A DNA stretch of 64,000 nucleotides from Ifrita kowaldi (Eukaryota > Chordata > Aves > Passeriformes > Cinclosomatidae), in assembly GCA_013398055.1 (NCBI GenBank), contig VZRS01008300.1, positions 254,623 to 318,622 on the forward strand. Reading direction: 5' to 3'. This document shows positions 1 to 15,000 of the stretch, piece after piece (position 1 is the stretch's first letter; each line of letters begins with the position of its first letter). Made by a program: the position numbers and the translations under genes. The notes beneath the pieces are model-generated. The model was not told the origin of the DNA. It searched no databases and was given only the letters and a program-made list of their open reading frames with translations.

Positions 1-3000
1 TTCTCTCATTATTAATCTGCTTCACTCTACGCTTGCATATTTAATACAGTTCAGTAACTGATACTGAACTTTCTTAACACGAAAAGGAAATTTTTAGGCA
101 CTTCTTGCATAACTACAGAAAAGTATGAAGTGACCATGCATATGCATGCAATTAATAAAACAAGTACAGTATCTTTTTAAGAGATGCTCACTATATTTTA
201 TTAAAATACCTGTAAAACCCCCCAAACCCTAAGCTATATGTATTCCAAAGGACTGTGTTTAAGATGCATATGAAGAAGGGCACTGGTGCAAATGGCACTG
301 CAATGAACATGCTAGAAATTAAGTTCTTCTCTGTTCATGTTCAACATCTGAGTGTAAGCACACCAAGTAAGTGCTCCTGTTAAGGCAGACTGCTAGTTAT
401 CAGATTCTAAGGTTCTATTATGTTAAATTAAAAACTGAGATAATAAAAAACCCATTATGCTGACAACTGTTTTTCATGATTGACATGGAAAATCTAAACT
501 GTCTTCTATTACCATCTGGTGGTCACATCAAGTTCCTCAGAAGCACTGCAGTCCTTGATGCACAACACTGGAAGGTGTCTGAGGTATGCAAGTCGTAGCA
601 GGAGTGAAAGACTGAAGCAGATCTGTACTGATTAAACACTACTGCATCATAATACACAATGATTTACCTAAATATGTAGGGTGGTGCTTTTTAAGAACCA
701 GTAATAAGTGACTCTACTTATCTCCACACTATTTCTATGACTGTTATTTTTGATTTTTCTTTTAAATCAGTATTGCTTTTGTGCATTTCTCTTGACAACA
801 GGCACAGCAACACACATACCTAAGGAGAGTGCACATATAACTCCTAAAACTTTTAACGCCAAACTAAGAAAAGCAGCATTACACACAAAATTAATAAATC
901 TACCATTTTTGTACACAGTTGAAATGAGCTTCTTATAAAAAGAAATTTTATTTTAACATTAAATTAGAAAATTGCTAACACAGGGTCCAATTTTGCTCAT
1001 TTTACTTTTAAAGGACACATCTTCGATTATCTGATATGGACTCAACACCTATAAAACCAGTTACTCATTCGGCATTTAGTAAGCCAGAAGCCTGGACTTT
1101 GCAGCTGGTGAAAGAGTGGATCCAGGACAGTTCGCATACTCCATATACTTACAGCTCAAGCTTACCTCAAGGGGCATCAGTCTAATCAGTGTTGCAAAGC
1201 ACTGAGTAGCCATAAAACGTACACTGTTTGTCTGATCACTCATTCTACCCAGAACTGGAACCACTAGAAGAACAATGTATGGAACTATACCAACATCCAG
1301 CTGCTCCATCACACCTGGAGTGGTTATTAAGGAAACAGTTTTTACCAGTTCAGGTTTGTCTGACAAATATATACCCAGGAGATTCCACACTCAGTAAGTA
1401 AGAGTCAGTAATTGTTACACTCAGGTGAATGAGATTTCTAGTAACAAAGCAATGCAGAAGCAGGGAAATGTGATCTACCCAATTACTTTCAGCCAGCAAA
1501 GTGCATGGTTTGAGAAACTGAATTACCTCCACCAAAATACCACTTGGTAGATAAAACAGAGACAATGGAAATGAAAGTTTCTTCTGTTTCTTTCCACAGG
1601 AGAAAAAACAGCTTAGTATTTTATTTAATTCCTCCTCTAATTTTTTTTCAGGCAACCATTTTTGTTCACCCAAATGAAGCAACAGCAAAGAAGTTTCCGC
1701 ATTTTTGAATACACACACAAGGATACACGCAAGTGCTTCAATTGCACCTTCTTGTTTGGTGTTGTCATCTATTGCTCCCAGCCATGGCAGAACCTTCTCT
1801 AGAAAGATATTCATTGTTTCCATGGTTGCTATTTTGCTCATAACACCCACACAACGGGAAGCCATGTGTCTCACAGCAGTGCTGGGATGTTGAAGGCACA
1901 TGTAAAGATGAGGCAAATGCTGTATTAACTGAATAAAAGAAAAAAGGTGGGGGGAGTAAATGTAAATATGAACTACAAACAAATTAGTGATTTTTTTTTT
2001 TTGAACTACAGTCTCTTTAAGTCATTTAAGAATGCTTAAAATGGCTCCTTTACAAGATATAAATGCTTAAAACTAAAAAAATAATTTCAGAAGAAAAAGG
2101 CAATTTGAACTTCAAACATGTATTACTTAATCCCCAATACAGATAAAATTCAGAGTAACAAAATATTTAGCACTTCAGTCTAAACGAAAATTAATGAAGC
2201 CCTCAGTTAGCAAGGAAATGTTTCACACTGAAAATATAGTACTAAATACCCATAACTTTTTCTTAAAAAAAGAATTTTTTCTTAAATACAGGTACATAGA
2301 TTTAAGAATTCTTTCCAGCTAGCATATCTGTCCTAGACTCATCCCCTTTGTGTTTAGGCAGACTAATTATTCATGTTGGGAATCTCAGTAATTCTTTGTG
2401 ACAAGGAAGACACCCAGAAGGAAATCTGCATCTCCCAAGCAGGGTATGCATATGTCTTTGGTGCACGTATGTGTCTTCTTTTTAATCACTGCAGATACAC
2501 TTTTGTATGGGATACCTTAAACAGATGGTCAGGCTTTTCCTAGTGTGAAAGTCTTGAAATACTAGTTTTGATGAACCAAGTTCAGCCTCTTCGGCTTTCT
2601 ATGAATTTTTTTAAAACTGCATACAGTATTAGCACCACCAAAATCAATCTACACAGTAACTACATGCCACATATATGTGTATGTATATATATATATATAA
2701 AATGCACGCATTAAAAAAGTCTTTCCACATCATATGCTAAATGCACTAAAAATCACTTCAGTATTTTATTAACATAGGTAAGAGAAAACTCCACATGTTT
2801 TTTCTCCATCTGCTCAGAATTCTACAGCCATTCATTATACCCATCCTTTGCAGAGTTCTGGCCTACTTATTCCTTGCATGGGAGCCTTGTCATGTATTTT
2901 TGTCATCCTGTTGCCCTTCTCTGTGTCTCCTCCAGAGCTACTACACTTATTTTGAAATAGAGTACTGCAGATATGCTGGTACTGAAAACTGTGTTAGATG

Positions 3001-6000
3001 CAGGCATAAAGATGACTTTCTTGTTCTGTTTCTTCCTCAACCTTTTTTTTTACCAGTACTTTACTGACACTTTCACAGAATTATCCCAACTGCAGGATTC
3101 TCTCCTGAGTAGAAATAGACAGTTCAGAGAAAGAAACCATTTTCTAAATAATCAAGTCTAGTCTACTTGGGGGTAAACTGAGGTCTCTGTAACTTTTGCA
3201 TTCCCTGCACAGGCAGCCCTTCTGACAACCTTCAGCCTGGTACGGAGCAGCTAGGCAGTAAACTGACTTTATTACTACCATTTTGCTCCCACTCTGGCTG
3301 CACAAACTGCATGTTAGACTACTGTTAAGTCAAACCATTTCAGTCAGCCACACAGTGCTGCAAAACCACATTTCTATCTGTACTTTCATAACAAACAGAA
3401 GGCATCATATTATCAGTCTGTTCTCCAGGTTTAGGAAATACAGAATTAGACTAAACCAGAGCAGAGATGCTGATTCCAGTGTAACACAACAGCATAAATA
3501 TTATAATAATTCGAGTGTTGGACATGATCTTTTTGGGATCTCATCCAAAAAAAAGGGTAGGCCAAGGCTAAATTTTTAGGTAGCTATTTGCTTTTGTGGT
3601 TTATTCTACAACCTGCACAAACTTCAGAATTTAACATCCTATGGAATACAGGGGAAAAAACAGCTTTAAAACTGCACAGCTTAACTGCTGAAGGCTATGC
3701 CTTCAATTTATCAAGACTAGAACAGAGGACTTGGAGAACAGGCAGGCTAGTGAGTGACTAAAATACCATTTGAGCAAAATCAGAAAAACATCTAAAAAAG
3801 AAAAATAAAGACTTGAACCACTAGCAATATATAGACTAAAGTGTTTCGTACAAAAGCTGATTACCAGAGGATGCAGCTGAGTATCCATCGAAGCTGCTGT
3901 TGTTTCAAAAACCTGCAAGGAATTTACCAGCTCCTGGGCAGGAGCATCTCCTTTTTCCAGTAAGGTCTTTCGGTCTGGTAAAAAGAGAAAAGGTGGTCAG
4001 TTTAAGACTGACATACTGGCCCCAGCCTGCCACCCCTCCCAACTTAAGTCAGAAATGTAATTACCAAAATTATTTATGTGAATATTGTTCCTTAACGAAC
4101 CAACCATAGCATCCCAGAGATGTGGCAATCCTGTTGCCATTTCAGCACCAAAATGTTTAGCTATAGTAGATAAGGCAAATTCAGCTCCTCTTCTCTGTAC
4201 AACATAAGGTTTCTGAGCCTAGAATTAAAACAATTTAACAAAGTAGTGAGGTCAGATGCATTTAAGAATAACAATTATTGTCAAGGGTGACCTCTCATTA
4301 CACAGGCATTCAATTCTGATTGTGTTTATACCTACCTACAACACACTCACCAACAGGTTTTTTCCCAAGTTAATGACTTTATTCTTTATACACATTAAAA
4401 GCCAAAAATCTTTTACAGCCAATTATTTACAGTGAGATTTGGCCTTTGCTGATACTGGTCCATTTCAACAAGATGTACTCCAAGTGGTTCAAGTTCCAGA
4501 ACCTCAGATATTGCCAATACAGTGACACCAAGAACAGTAACATACTAGAAAACTTGCCAGAAACAATACTTGATCTGTTATTTATCCCCCTCTCTTGTTC
4601 CCACCCTCTTTGACAAGCAGAATTAATAAAAAACACTAACAATAAAGAACAAAATCCAAAACACTGTTTAAGAATCACAGTCCTGCCTAGAATCTTATTA
4701 AAACATGCTGAAGTTCTAAATCAATAGAAGAGAAGAGTTTAGAACATCAAGTATGAAAGTCACATAGACATCCTATTTCACAGCCATATTACAATTACTG
4801 GTTTTAATGCTTCAGAGGCATCCAGCAGGCATTGAGATGACCAACACAAACATGGGCAGGACACAGTTTGCATCCTCTTGTGTTTATTCCACACTTTGTG
4901 GAAATCCATCTGCATGAACTTATATTGATATTCATATTCTACAGTAAATTACAATAAAATTTCAGGAGTTATTAATGTTTTTAATGACAAACATTTAAAA
5001 CACCAAACATAAGCTGCTTGCATCACAGAACTTCCTGTTTTGTGATTCAAAACCCTGGCCATCCCTACTACAATGGTATCAACTCCAGTGAATTCAAAAT
5101 AATGGAAGGGAGGGGTGGATGTGAAGTTGCAAATTCAAGCTTTTGAAATGTACCTCATCAAGTTCTGTAGGAATGCTTCCACTGCTGCCTGTGGGGAGAT
5201 CTGCAATAGGGGCTTTCGGAGCTTTTGGAGTAGGACCTCGCCGACTTGTGATGGCAAAAGCAGCTTTCTGATGTCTGTACAGTGTAATTATTCCCCTGTG
5301 CTTAGTAACTGTGTGCTGCATCCCATCTTTATCAGAGTTGGGCCCTAAAAGAAAAGGGAGAACAGCTGACAACAATTTAAGCTGCAGTTTAACACATAGG
5401 GGGAAGTGAGAGCTACCTACAAGTCATCTGCTGATTGTGCTTTAAAAAACCCTTAATTTTTTCCATCCTTGAGGACGATGGCACTTCAGTACAGAGAAGA
5501 GTTACTCTGCTAGGAGCACATTACAGATTTGGTATGAAAAGTTAAGTGTGCAAACTGCCAGAAATTCTTATGCAGCAAGAAGCACAGGTAACACTTCAAC
5601 CAAATATAAGATGTTTGCACAATTTTGTTTCATAGAAAGCACATTATGTTCTAAAGTTTAAACCAACTTATGTTCTGTGTCCTTTACAAACAGTTCAATA
5701 CTTCTGTCACAATACAGTAAAAGATGCCATCAGTACCTTTGGAATTGTTGATGTTTCTATTTATACTAAAGAGCTTCATTTTCAATCAGATATGAATATT
5801 ATTCTACTCTGAGATAAAGGAGCACACATTCATTAAGAAAGAGTAAAATGTACAATATTCAAACCTTGAAGCAGGTTAGAGAGTATTAAGATCTTAATTG
5901 GGTTAATCTGGGTTGTTCATTCAATCCATACATTTTCAATAATGGACAGCCATTTAAGGAATCCATGACCATTGCATGCATAGGATTATTTCATTCATTT

Positions 6001-9000
6001 TGAACACTGTCCTCATCTTTTTATCTCATGATTAGCCTATGGAATGTAACACAAGTCACATTTTTGACAGGCTACTTTGATTTCCATTTTTACTGAATTC
6101 AAAGAAAAGCTTAACATCTGTAAGTACAACGTGATCATAACTGGATAATAACGGAACAAGAATCAATACTTGGAAATTGGAATTAAAGCATTATATATAT
6201 TTTTTCTGAAAACAATACATATTAGTTGCACACAGTTTAAAATACCTAAATGAAATAATTATAAATAAACAAATACTCAGATACTGGCATCTTAAAAATC
6301 ACTGAAAACAAGTCTCAGTCAAATACTCACTTCAAACCATTCAGAAATAAGCACAGACATATTAAGAACCCTGGCAGTCTTAGATGTCATACCTTTTGAG
6401 TTTTCATGGCTACTCTGAGGCTGTGCAGGACATGCTGCTAGTGGGGTAAGATGTGGATCCACACAGAGGGAGTTGCAGAGATTTTTTATAATCTTTGAGT
6501 TGGGACAAGGAGACCTTGTTGTACACTGCTGAAGTAACTTTGCTATACATGAAGCCACATAGTTTTGTACAAGTGTATTCTCTTCTTTTTTGATAGCTTC
6601 CATTAAGGGTTTTATAACAGGATTTAGTTTCTCTGGAAGCTGCTGCAAGTTCACAACTGCACATGCAGCAAAGGTATGGACTCGCAGATGCAACACTTGC
6701 CATTCTTGATTTGTTTCTGTAACAGTCATTTGGACTTGCTGCCGTTTACTGTCCAGCTGCTGCAGAACTTTAGGATTCAAACTAAAGGATGATGTCACCT
6801 CATTGAAAACAGAGGTAACCTAAGAGAAAGGAAAAAAATAATTACAAATACGCTTCATTTACTGTAAAACGGGATATCCTCATGGCACAACATGAGTCAC
6901 TTGACCACATATCACCATCTCCATTTTCCCAGTAAATAACAAGAAATGCTCCAAAACATAGTCTCTGGGAATCTTGAACTGCAAATCAAAGAGAAAATAA
7001 GGCATATCATAGACATTTAAAGTCTAGATTCCCAAAGCTACAAGAGCAGTTTATGTACTCCTGCAAATTTAGATTGTCCCATATCTGTCAGTTCTGTCCA
7101 GATATTCTGGAAATATATAAGCATGTGACAGATTAGCAAAGCAGAATGTGAATACAAGAATCCAGAAAGGACGTGCAAGGTCCTCTGCACGAATAAGTTG
7201 TTTCTGAGCTCATTTTCTTTTGAGCAAAGAGACTGGGATACAAATCTAAGAAAAAAGCACAACAAAGTAGTTGCAGGACCTTCCATATCCTTCCCTACTC
7301 ACAACTGGTTGACTATTGTTGCTTAAATCTTTCACTGGAAAAAGATTAAAAGCAGATTAAAAGGTCAGGGGCAAGGGTGGAGAAGGTCTAGAATTTACAC
7401 AATCTATTTACAAGTCTTTTGACAATGGCTTTGAAGCCTGCTTTGTTTTCTTGTGTGCAGATTTCAATAGTGAATCCACACCTGGGATCAGAACACTCAA
7501 TTTTAGTCTCCTATTAAGTATGTACCTTGCACTGCACTTGATTTTTTTCAGACTGTAAACACACCTCAGGGGAAACAGTAAGCATCTTTACATGTTCTTT
7601 TTTACAAGATATGCAAAGGTCACCTCATTATTTCTGCAAGTTACTGTGTATGTAACAATTATGCTGAAGGTGCATTTCAAGACAAGAACAGATTTGAAGG
7701 AATGGCAGGCATGCCTCTACTTACCAGCTCATTAGCTTGATCTATTGTAAATACACTGCAGTTTACTCTGTTTCCAATGTCAATGTGTGCATCAGCTAGC
7801 AATGAGATGAGTTGTTTACATTCATTTTGCATTCGTGTAAAAGGAACAGCAATTTCATCGTAATAGAGATGTTCAGAAAGGACCCCAAGTAAACGAGGCT
7901 GAACACAAATAGCCACAGTTGTACACTCCTGTAAAAGAAAAACACAATTTGCATTTCTGAATAATCACAATTTCTTTTGTTCAGTCTTGGGCAGCTCAAT
8001 CTAGCCACATAAATTCAATTTCCACAGGGACTATTAACATTCATAACCCAGAATATTAAAGATAAAGGATTAGGACCAAAAAGTCTGCCACTAGAAACGA
8101 CAGTGAAGTAGAGAAAAGACAGTCATCTTAAAAGGAATCACTGACCTTAGATAAAAGGCAGCTTGAGAATAGACTTATTTGTAGAGAAAATGCGAGCATA
8201 TTTACTGATTCATAGTTCTGACAGCTGGCATTTATCTACTGAGTACCGTATTCCTCCACTGTCTAACGATCAAGATTTTGGTATTTAGATGTATAAACAC
8301 CATTTTAGCTTGCCTACTGAAATCTTATTTCAAACTAAGTACCACACAACAAGCAGTGGATTGAGATAGTAAGTAAAATTTATTTTTGCTGCAGAAACAT
8401 CCTACCTTTTGCAAGGCTGCCCACTCACAGATTACTAACGCAACACTAATCCTCTGCAAGGCAGATTTAGAATTTAAGTGGAAGAGCAGTAGCTGAGCTA
8501 ATGATTCAGCTGGCTTTATTTCTTGAGTAACAGTATTTACACCTGGGTCACAAATGCAGCAACAAAGTGCTCCCAGCAACCTGACAAGAGGAAAAAGAAG
8601 AGTCACTTCAATGTTACAATTACTTTGCAATTTATGATTCAAAATGAAGATGCCAAAACAGTAATGAGATTTTGGCAAAATCACTATGTATTATGAAAAA
8701 ATACATTGCTTTAAAGTATTTTTTTCATATTTCCAGTAAACTGACTTTGCTGCCATCATCCGAGCACGCATGACAACATAATCCCTGGTTGCTGGATCTT
8801 CTGCAATGCTGTCTGCCCCAGCAATGTATTCCTGAATCACTTCCTTATTCTGGGTTTGACCTTGACGCAGTTTAGCACCTGCCTTTTCCTGTGGAATAAA
8901 GGAGAGGTTGAAAGTGTGTTTGTAATGAAAAGATGAGTTAATATTCCATAACATTCCAAATAACCACCACACTATGAAAAAGTTGGTGTAAGAGAATACT

Positions 9001-12000
9001 TCTTGGGTAACAGACTTCTTAAAGTAGTCAATACTTGTAAATCATCTCTCCACTAACAGCATTCTGTAGTCCAATTAAATGTATGCTACATTCCTTTGCT
9101 ATAATATTAAGGTTAATACTCAAGATACAGCTGATGAACACACAGAGGAAAAAGGAAACCTTTCTCAGCATGTTTTCATAAATAACACAATGCTTTTGGA
9201 TTTAACTCAGTCCTGCAAACAGATGGCTTTGGAACCACGTAAATAAAGTCTTTATAAAGTATCCACATACAGAATGCTATGCAGCAGAACTTAATTCTCA
9301 TGGATAACCTGACAAGAACCCTTTTGCTCTACAGACTTGAGGCTTGTAAGACAATTTACATTTAGAACTGTAGAAAGGCACCGCCACTCTCCACTAACAG
9401 CTTTAGAACGTGGTCTATATAAAGCTAAGCAATTTCCTACTTTCCTCAGAACAGTCAGTGAGGTCACATTTCACTTACTTTTGACCTGGTTTTTACTTCG
9501 AGCAACATGTTTAAGTCAATGGGCAAATGAGATGGCTGCATCATCAAGCAGAGCCAGGCTCCCATCCATGGACAAGCAGCTGCAACAACATACTGTACAG
9601 ATGCCTTGTTTAACAGTTCCAGCCACACCTTGGGAAAGAACCACAGTAGAAATCATGACAAATTTGTACATGGTCTACATAAGATCACACACATGCTGAG
9701 AAGCTGCAGGAACTCTCTCTCATTCACTCCACAGTAAAGCATCACACAGGGCAATTGCAAAGTATTTAAGATGAGCACACTATTCTTCATCAGCAAGAAA
9801 GTACAGAGGATTTGAAAGAGCAAGATACACAAGCACTATATCTAGGTGGTAAGTCATGCAAATACCTTGTGAATAAGATCCAGAATTTCTTGGTTGCTTT
9901 CTAAGATACAAAACTGAAATATGTGCCTCAACATGTCTTGCAGAATTGGAGTCAGCCATGTTGAAGAACTCTGAAACAAGGATATCATGTGACCAAGCAC
10001 ATTCCAATACGCATCACAGTAAGACACTAATAACTCTAATTCTTACCTGGTCTTGGGTAGACAACAGTGTGAATAATGTTTCCAGTGCTGCTTTTCGCAC
10101 AGAAGATATCGTGTGATGCAAGAATGGCCACACACGTGGGACCAACACTGTCAGGGATTGCTGAACACTACAGGAAAGGGAGACATAGAGGCAGTGACAG
10201 GGGAAAAAAAAAAACCACACACACAGAGCTAAGTTAATTTTGTTTATGCTTGTTTTATCCAAAAGAAAGCTTTAAGAAAGGAAAGTATTATTGCATATAC
10301 TTGGTGATTCTAAGTGAAGGATCAAGTTACTACAGCTTAAACATTTGAAATAGTTTGAGTTGGTATCTTTTTTCAGGAAAATACTGGTTTGGGGGTTTTT
10401 TAACTAGAGAACTAGTCAATTTAAGCATGTGTTTTTACCATTTTTTCCACAGATTATACTTTAGGGTTTGTTCAACTGTTTAGAAAAAAGGAAAAAGGAG
10501 GGGCTATATCTGTTCTGAAGTTGCTATTAGACACGATTTTACAAATAATTATAAACAAGCTTGTATCTTTTTTTCATGAACTGGCATATCAACTGATGCA
10601 AGTAGTACATGCTGAAATAAAGACTGCATTAGTAACAAAACTTCATTCTTCTTTTGGATTTGGGCAACCACCAGCTTCAGCAGTGCCAATCATATAGGAT
10701 AAGAAAAATCAAATGTACACAGCATCTACCTTAAGTGCAGATACTGCGAGTTTACCACGTGTATTATGAAAAATTTAACATACTAAGATGCAGTTCCTTT
10801 AATTTGTCAGAGTTCCAAAGAGATAGCAACTAGGCAGTGTCATCAACCAGTCACAGAATTACTGTTTGAACTGTTGATGTGAATTTATGTTTGTAGCTTT
10901 TTTCAAAACTATTCCAATAGCAAAGTTCTACAGGTTCATGAATGTGTTTTAATGTACACAGTTTGGTCTGGTCTGGAGTTTGTCTGCTCCTAGTTAAGCT
11001 CCTAGTTTGTGGGCAGGACCACCATGCAAGTGGAGCAAATACCCTTTACTAAAACACCCAAGATGAATGGAGAGAGAGAAAAGGGGAAAAAATGTCACAT
11101 ATAAATCATGTCTAGTACACTTCTTAATTCCTTTGTTGTATTTCACTGATGTAATGAAAATAGAAGCACTGTCCTAACCTTCCCTTTAAGGAAAAAACAG
11201 AGTAGAACTAAAATACTGAGTTAAATAATTATCTCCTTGAAACCTGATTTGAAAGAAACTGGTAATTCCAATTTGAAAATAAGTAGACACTCAAACCTGC
11301 AATACTGAAGCAATACTAACTGAAAAGTTACCTGCATTTGCGGACCTGAGGATAAGTCAGAAGGGATGAAAGAAGAATCATGATACTGTTTGTGGAAGCT
11401 GTCAAGTCATCCAACTCCAGAAGTGCATCCCACAAGGTATTAAGAATAAAAGGCACCTACACAAATAAGCAGAGGAGGTTATCATTAAAAAAAATCCAAA
11501 AACCCCAAACGAGCACTGCCTCTAAGCATTATTTTCTTCACTTAGACCAAAAGTGAACTTAAACAGTTCAGTCACCTTCTGAGATTGAAGTTGGACCAGG
11601 CTTTCCACTACTGGTACTAAAGATGCTGCAGCAACAGCTCGGACATCATCATCCAGATCTTGCAGACCTTCAATTATTGCAGGCAGCACTTTAGGCAATA
11701 AAGTGTTGATCATGTCCTACCAAAAGGATCAAAAGCATTTTTAAACCTAAAAAGCTTACGAAGATCCAATCAACTAAGATGTACTCTAAGTGTGTGAATG
11801 AACCCCATTGTTTCAAAGGGATGGTGCAGGTCCAAGACTATAATCTAAATATTTTAAGTTACCATTCATGAAATTAAACATAGGTTATAAATTTAATGAA
11901 CTGTAAGTCAGCTTGGTTTTGGTATAAACAAAGCTGAGTGTCCGCAGAATACCACCACAGACAGCCTAAGCTTCTTGTAACATTCTGCTCTGTTACCTCA

Positions 12001-15000
12001 CATAGGAGAGTATCATCAAGAGCAGGCAGGCATATCCTCTATTTTTAATGTTTTCTGTAAGTAACTCATCAAGCTACAACAGCACAGATTCACTATATAC
12101 TTGCAGCATAGATATAAAAGTGCAGTCACATATCTCAACCCACAGGACTGCAGAGCAAGCAAGCTTGCTTTATCACATCTATCTACTGTTCAGCCACATC
12201 CTCTACTTTGAGCAGAGATTTTTGAGCCGAACTTCTCTACAGTTTGTCTTGAGGGTTATTACCTGACGTACTGCCAAAGCATACTTTATTCCTAGGAGAC
12301 CACCATGTCTCACTTCCCATTGTTCCTGTGTAAGCAGCTTCAGGAGAACATCCACAGTTTTATGAACACCGGTTTCATTCATGTGTTTCAATACTACTCC
12401 CAAAGTCTGAGCACATGTCTCACGTACTGGTGCTACTACCTAGGAAAAAGTAAATGATAAAACAGATACTTCTATATGAAATTTGACTTAGAGAGTCAGA
12501 TGACCAAACTGCTATACAAACAAGGTGAAGTTTACGTATCAGCTACTTTTTAATAACCATCTGTGAGCAGTTATAACAGGCACATGCAGTGGGACTACAC
12601 AAGGCACAGCCAAGCAGCTGCAGTGTTATCTCCTGCAGAAGCCTGCTGATCTACCTGTTGTTCATGCAAAGGTAACTTAAACTTACTTCATCTGAAACAA
12701 AGTCTCCAAATCTGTCTAGTGCAAACACACAAAGAAGTCTAATAACCAAGTCTTCTAGCCACTCCTGATGCTGCTGAATCATCTGTAAGAAGAGAAAAGT
12801 TGAACACATTGACTACATTTATTCATAAAGCATAAGCATTTCTGATATGCTTACTTTAGCTAAAATCTGTAAAAGACATGACAGCAAACGTTCACACTGA
12901 CTCAATATAGTCCTCTTGCACAGACAGTCAAGGCCAAGTAGTCAGCACTAACTCAACTCACCTGAGTTACTGTAAACATCATAACCTGGCTGTTTTCTTC
13001 TCTAAAGACACAGTACCTTTAATAGAAGGGTAGTGTCCTGCTTACATCTGGGACAGAATTAGGTTTTTTCTCAGTAGCTGGTACAGTGCTGTGTTCTGGA
13101 TTCAGTATAAGAATAATGTTGATACCACACTGATGTTTTGGTTGCTGCTACATCATGCTGACCCAAAGTCAAAGACTTCTGAGTCCCATGCTCTGCCGGT
13201 GAGGAGGTACACAAAAGTAGAGAGGGAGCATAGCTGGAATAGGTGACAAAGGGACATTGCACACCACAGAATGTCACACCCAGTATATAAACTGGGGGAG
13301 GTACCTAGAAGGGGCTGAGTGGTGCTTGGGGCCAGGCTGGGCATCGATCCATGCATGGTGAGCAATTACATTCTGCAGCTTTTGTTTTTCTTGGGTTTTA
13401 ATTCTCTCTCTCCTTTTCATTACTGTTATTTCTGTTACTACAATTAGTACTATTATTGCAATATTTTATTTTGTTTCAATTATTAAACCTTTCTTTTCTC
13501 AACCCATGAATTTTACTTCTTCCCTGATGGTCCTCCCCCTACCACCAGAGGGGGGAGTGAGAAAGAGGCTATGTGATGCTTAGTTGCCTGTTGAAGTTAA
13601 AATACAACAGTTGGAGAGCACCTTGTAAGGTGGATAATTTTATTCCTACATAGCACACAAAGTAAAGTCATTCAGATAATCTACATTGACAAACAGCAAT
13701 ACATCCTAGGCAAGTCAATTAATATGTTGGAAGCATATTTACAAGTAAACAAACTATAAAGCAGCACCTCACTGTGGGAGACCCAGTGAAAGAAACTTTC
13801 TTTTCAGTCCCAACTCCTCCAGATTTAACAAAGCTCATCTTGAAGCTCTGGCCTCTGTTAGAGACCAACAATTTGTAATTTTCTATCTCAGAGCAGAAAG
13901 TCCATGAAAACAACTGCTCAGGCATCATCTTTCTCATCTCTACTCTTTGCCTGCTAAGTCACCATTTCCCTTGAGAACTACCCTTTTAGTGAACAAAACT
14001 TAGAGCATACTATGGATTTCATATTCCCATACATGCCAAAGAATTATATCCAGTATAGGGCATGCACAGCAGGCTTTGAAGCTAGCTGGAGTACACTTTC
14101 CATAAATAGTTAAGAAATGGTTTAAAGTATTTTATCATTATAGATTGTGTTACTATTACCCAGCCATCTCCATGGAACAAATGCTACTCTACAGGGAAGC
14201 AAGGAGAGAGAGGTTTTTGCTTTCCCTATTTACAAAGTATGCTGAGGAACACATCTCATTCATGATTTACATCTCATTCTTCCACACTCTAAGCCACAAG
14301 CTCTTCCAGCTGCTTCTACAGCAGGGGAGTCAGCAGGAATCTGGATGAAATTCGGTATTAGTAAACGAGCTATTACTGTAACGATATTTTTTTAAAACTG
14401 TTCTCCTTTTAAAAAGACTATTTTAACTCCTTTTCTCATAATAAAGAGAGGCAGTTTGATAGAGTCCCCTTACTATTTAAACAAGTAAAGTTAGATGGTC
14501 TGAGGCACTACTGGAGTTACACAACCAACTTGTCAATTCTGTTTCAGCACAGCCTTAACAGGACTTGAAAACAGTATATGCTTACAAGGAAGCTAATATT
14601 TAATAACTCTATACACAACCAACATACTAATAGCTAATTATACAGCAGTACTGGGTTCTGCACAGGCCTTTTAAAAAGAATGTTTTGTCAGTGCATACAC
14701 TGACGTCATTCAGACGATTCTGAGCAGAAAAGTCTTTATATTCCCTCACACCACACACCGGCTGCCAAGTTTTAATATTTTAAAAAGTCTCTTTTCGAAA
14801 CTTCATTTAAGCAACGTATTAAATCTAAATAACTGGAAACTTACCTCCTCTAAAGAGCTATCTCCCATTTTACCACCACTTTTACCATGAGCTTTAAGTA
14901 TCTCTCTCAGTCCAGTACCTGCACCATGTCGAACCTAGGAAAGGGAAATAAAAAGTCAGTTTTAAAATACTAGGGAACACAAGACAAAACCCACATTTGA

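Noticed and set aside
13049..13609. Possible full retrovirus around the LTR
   Set aside because: No second LTR or internal coding sequence within several kilobases, so a solo LTR is the better call.
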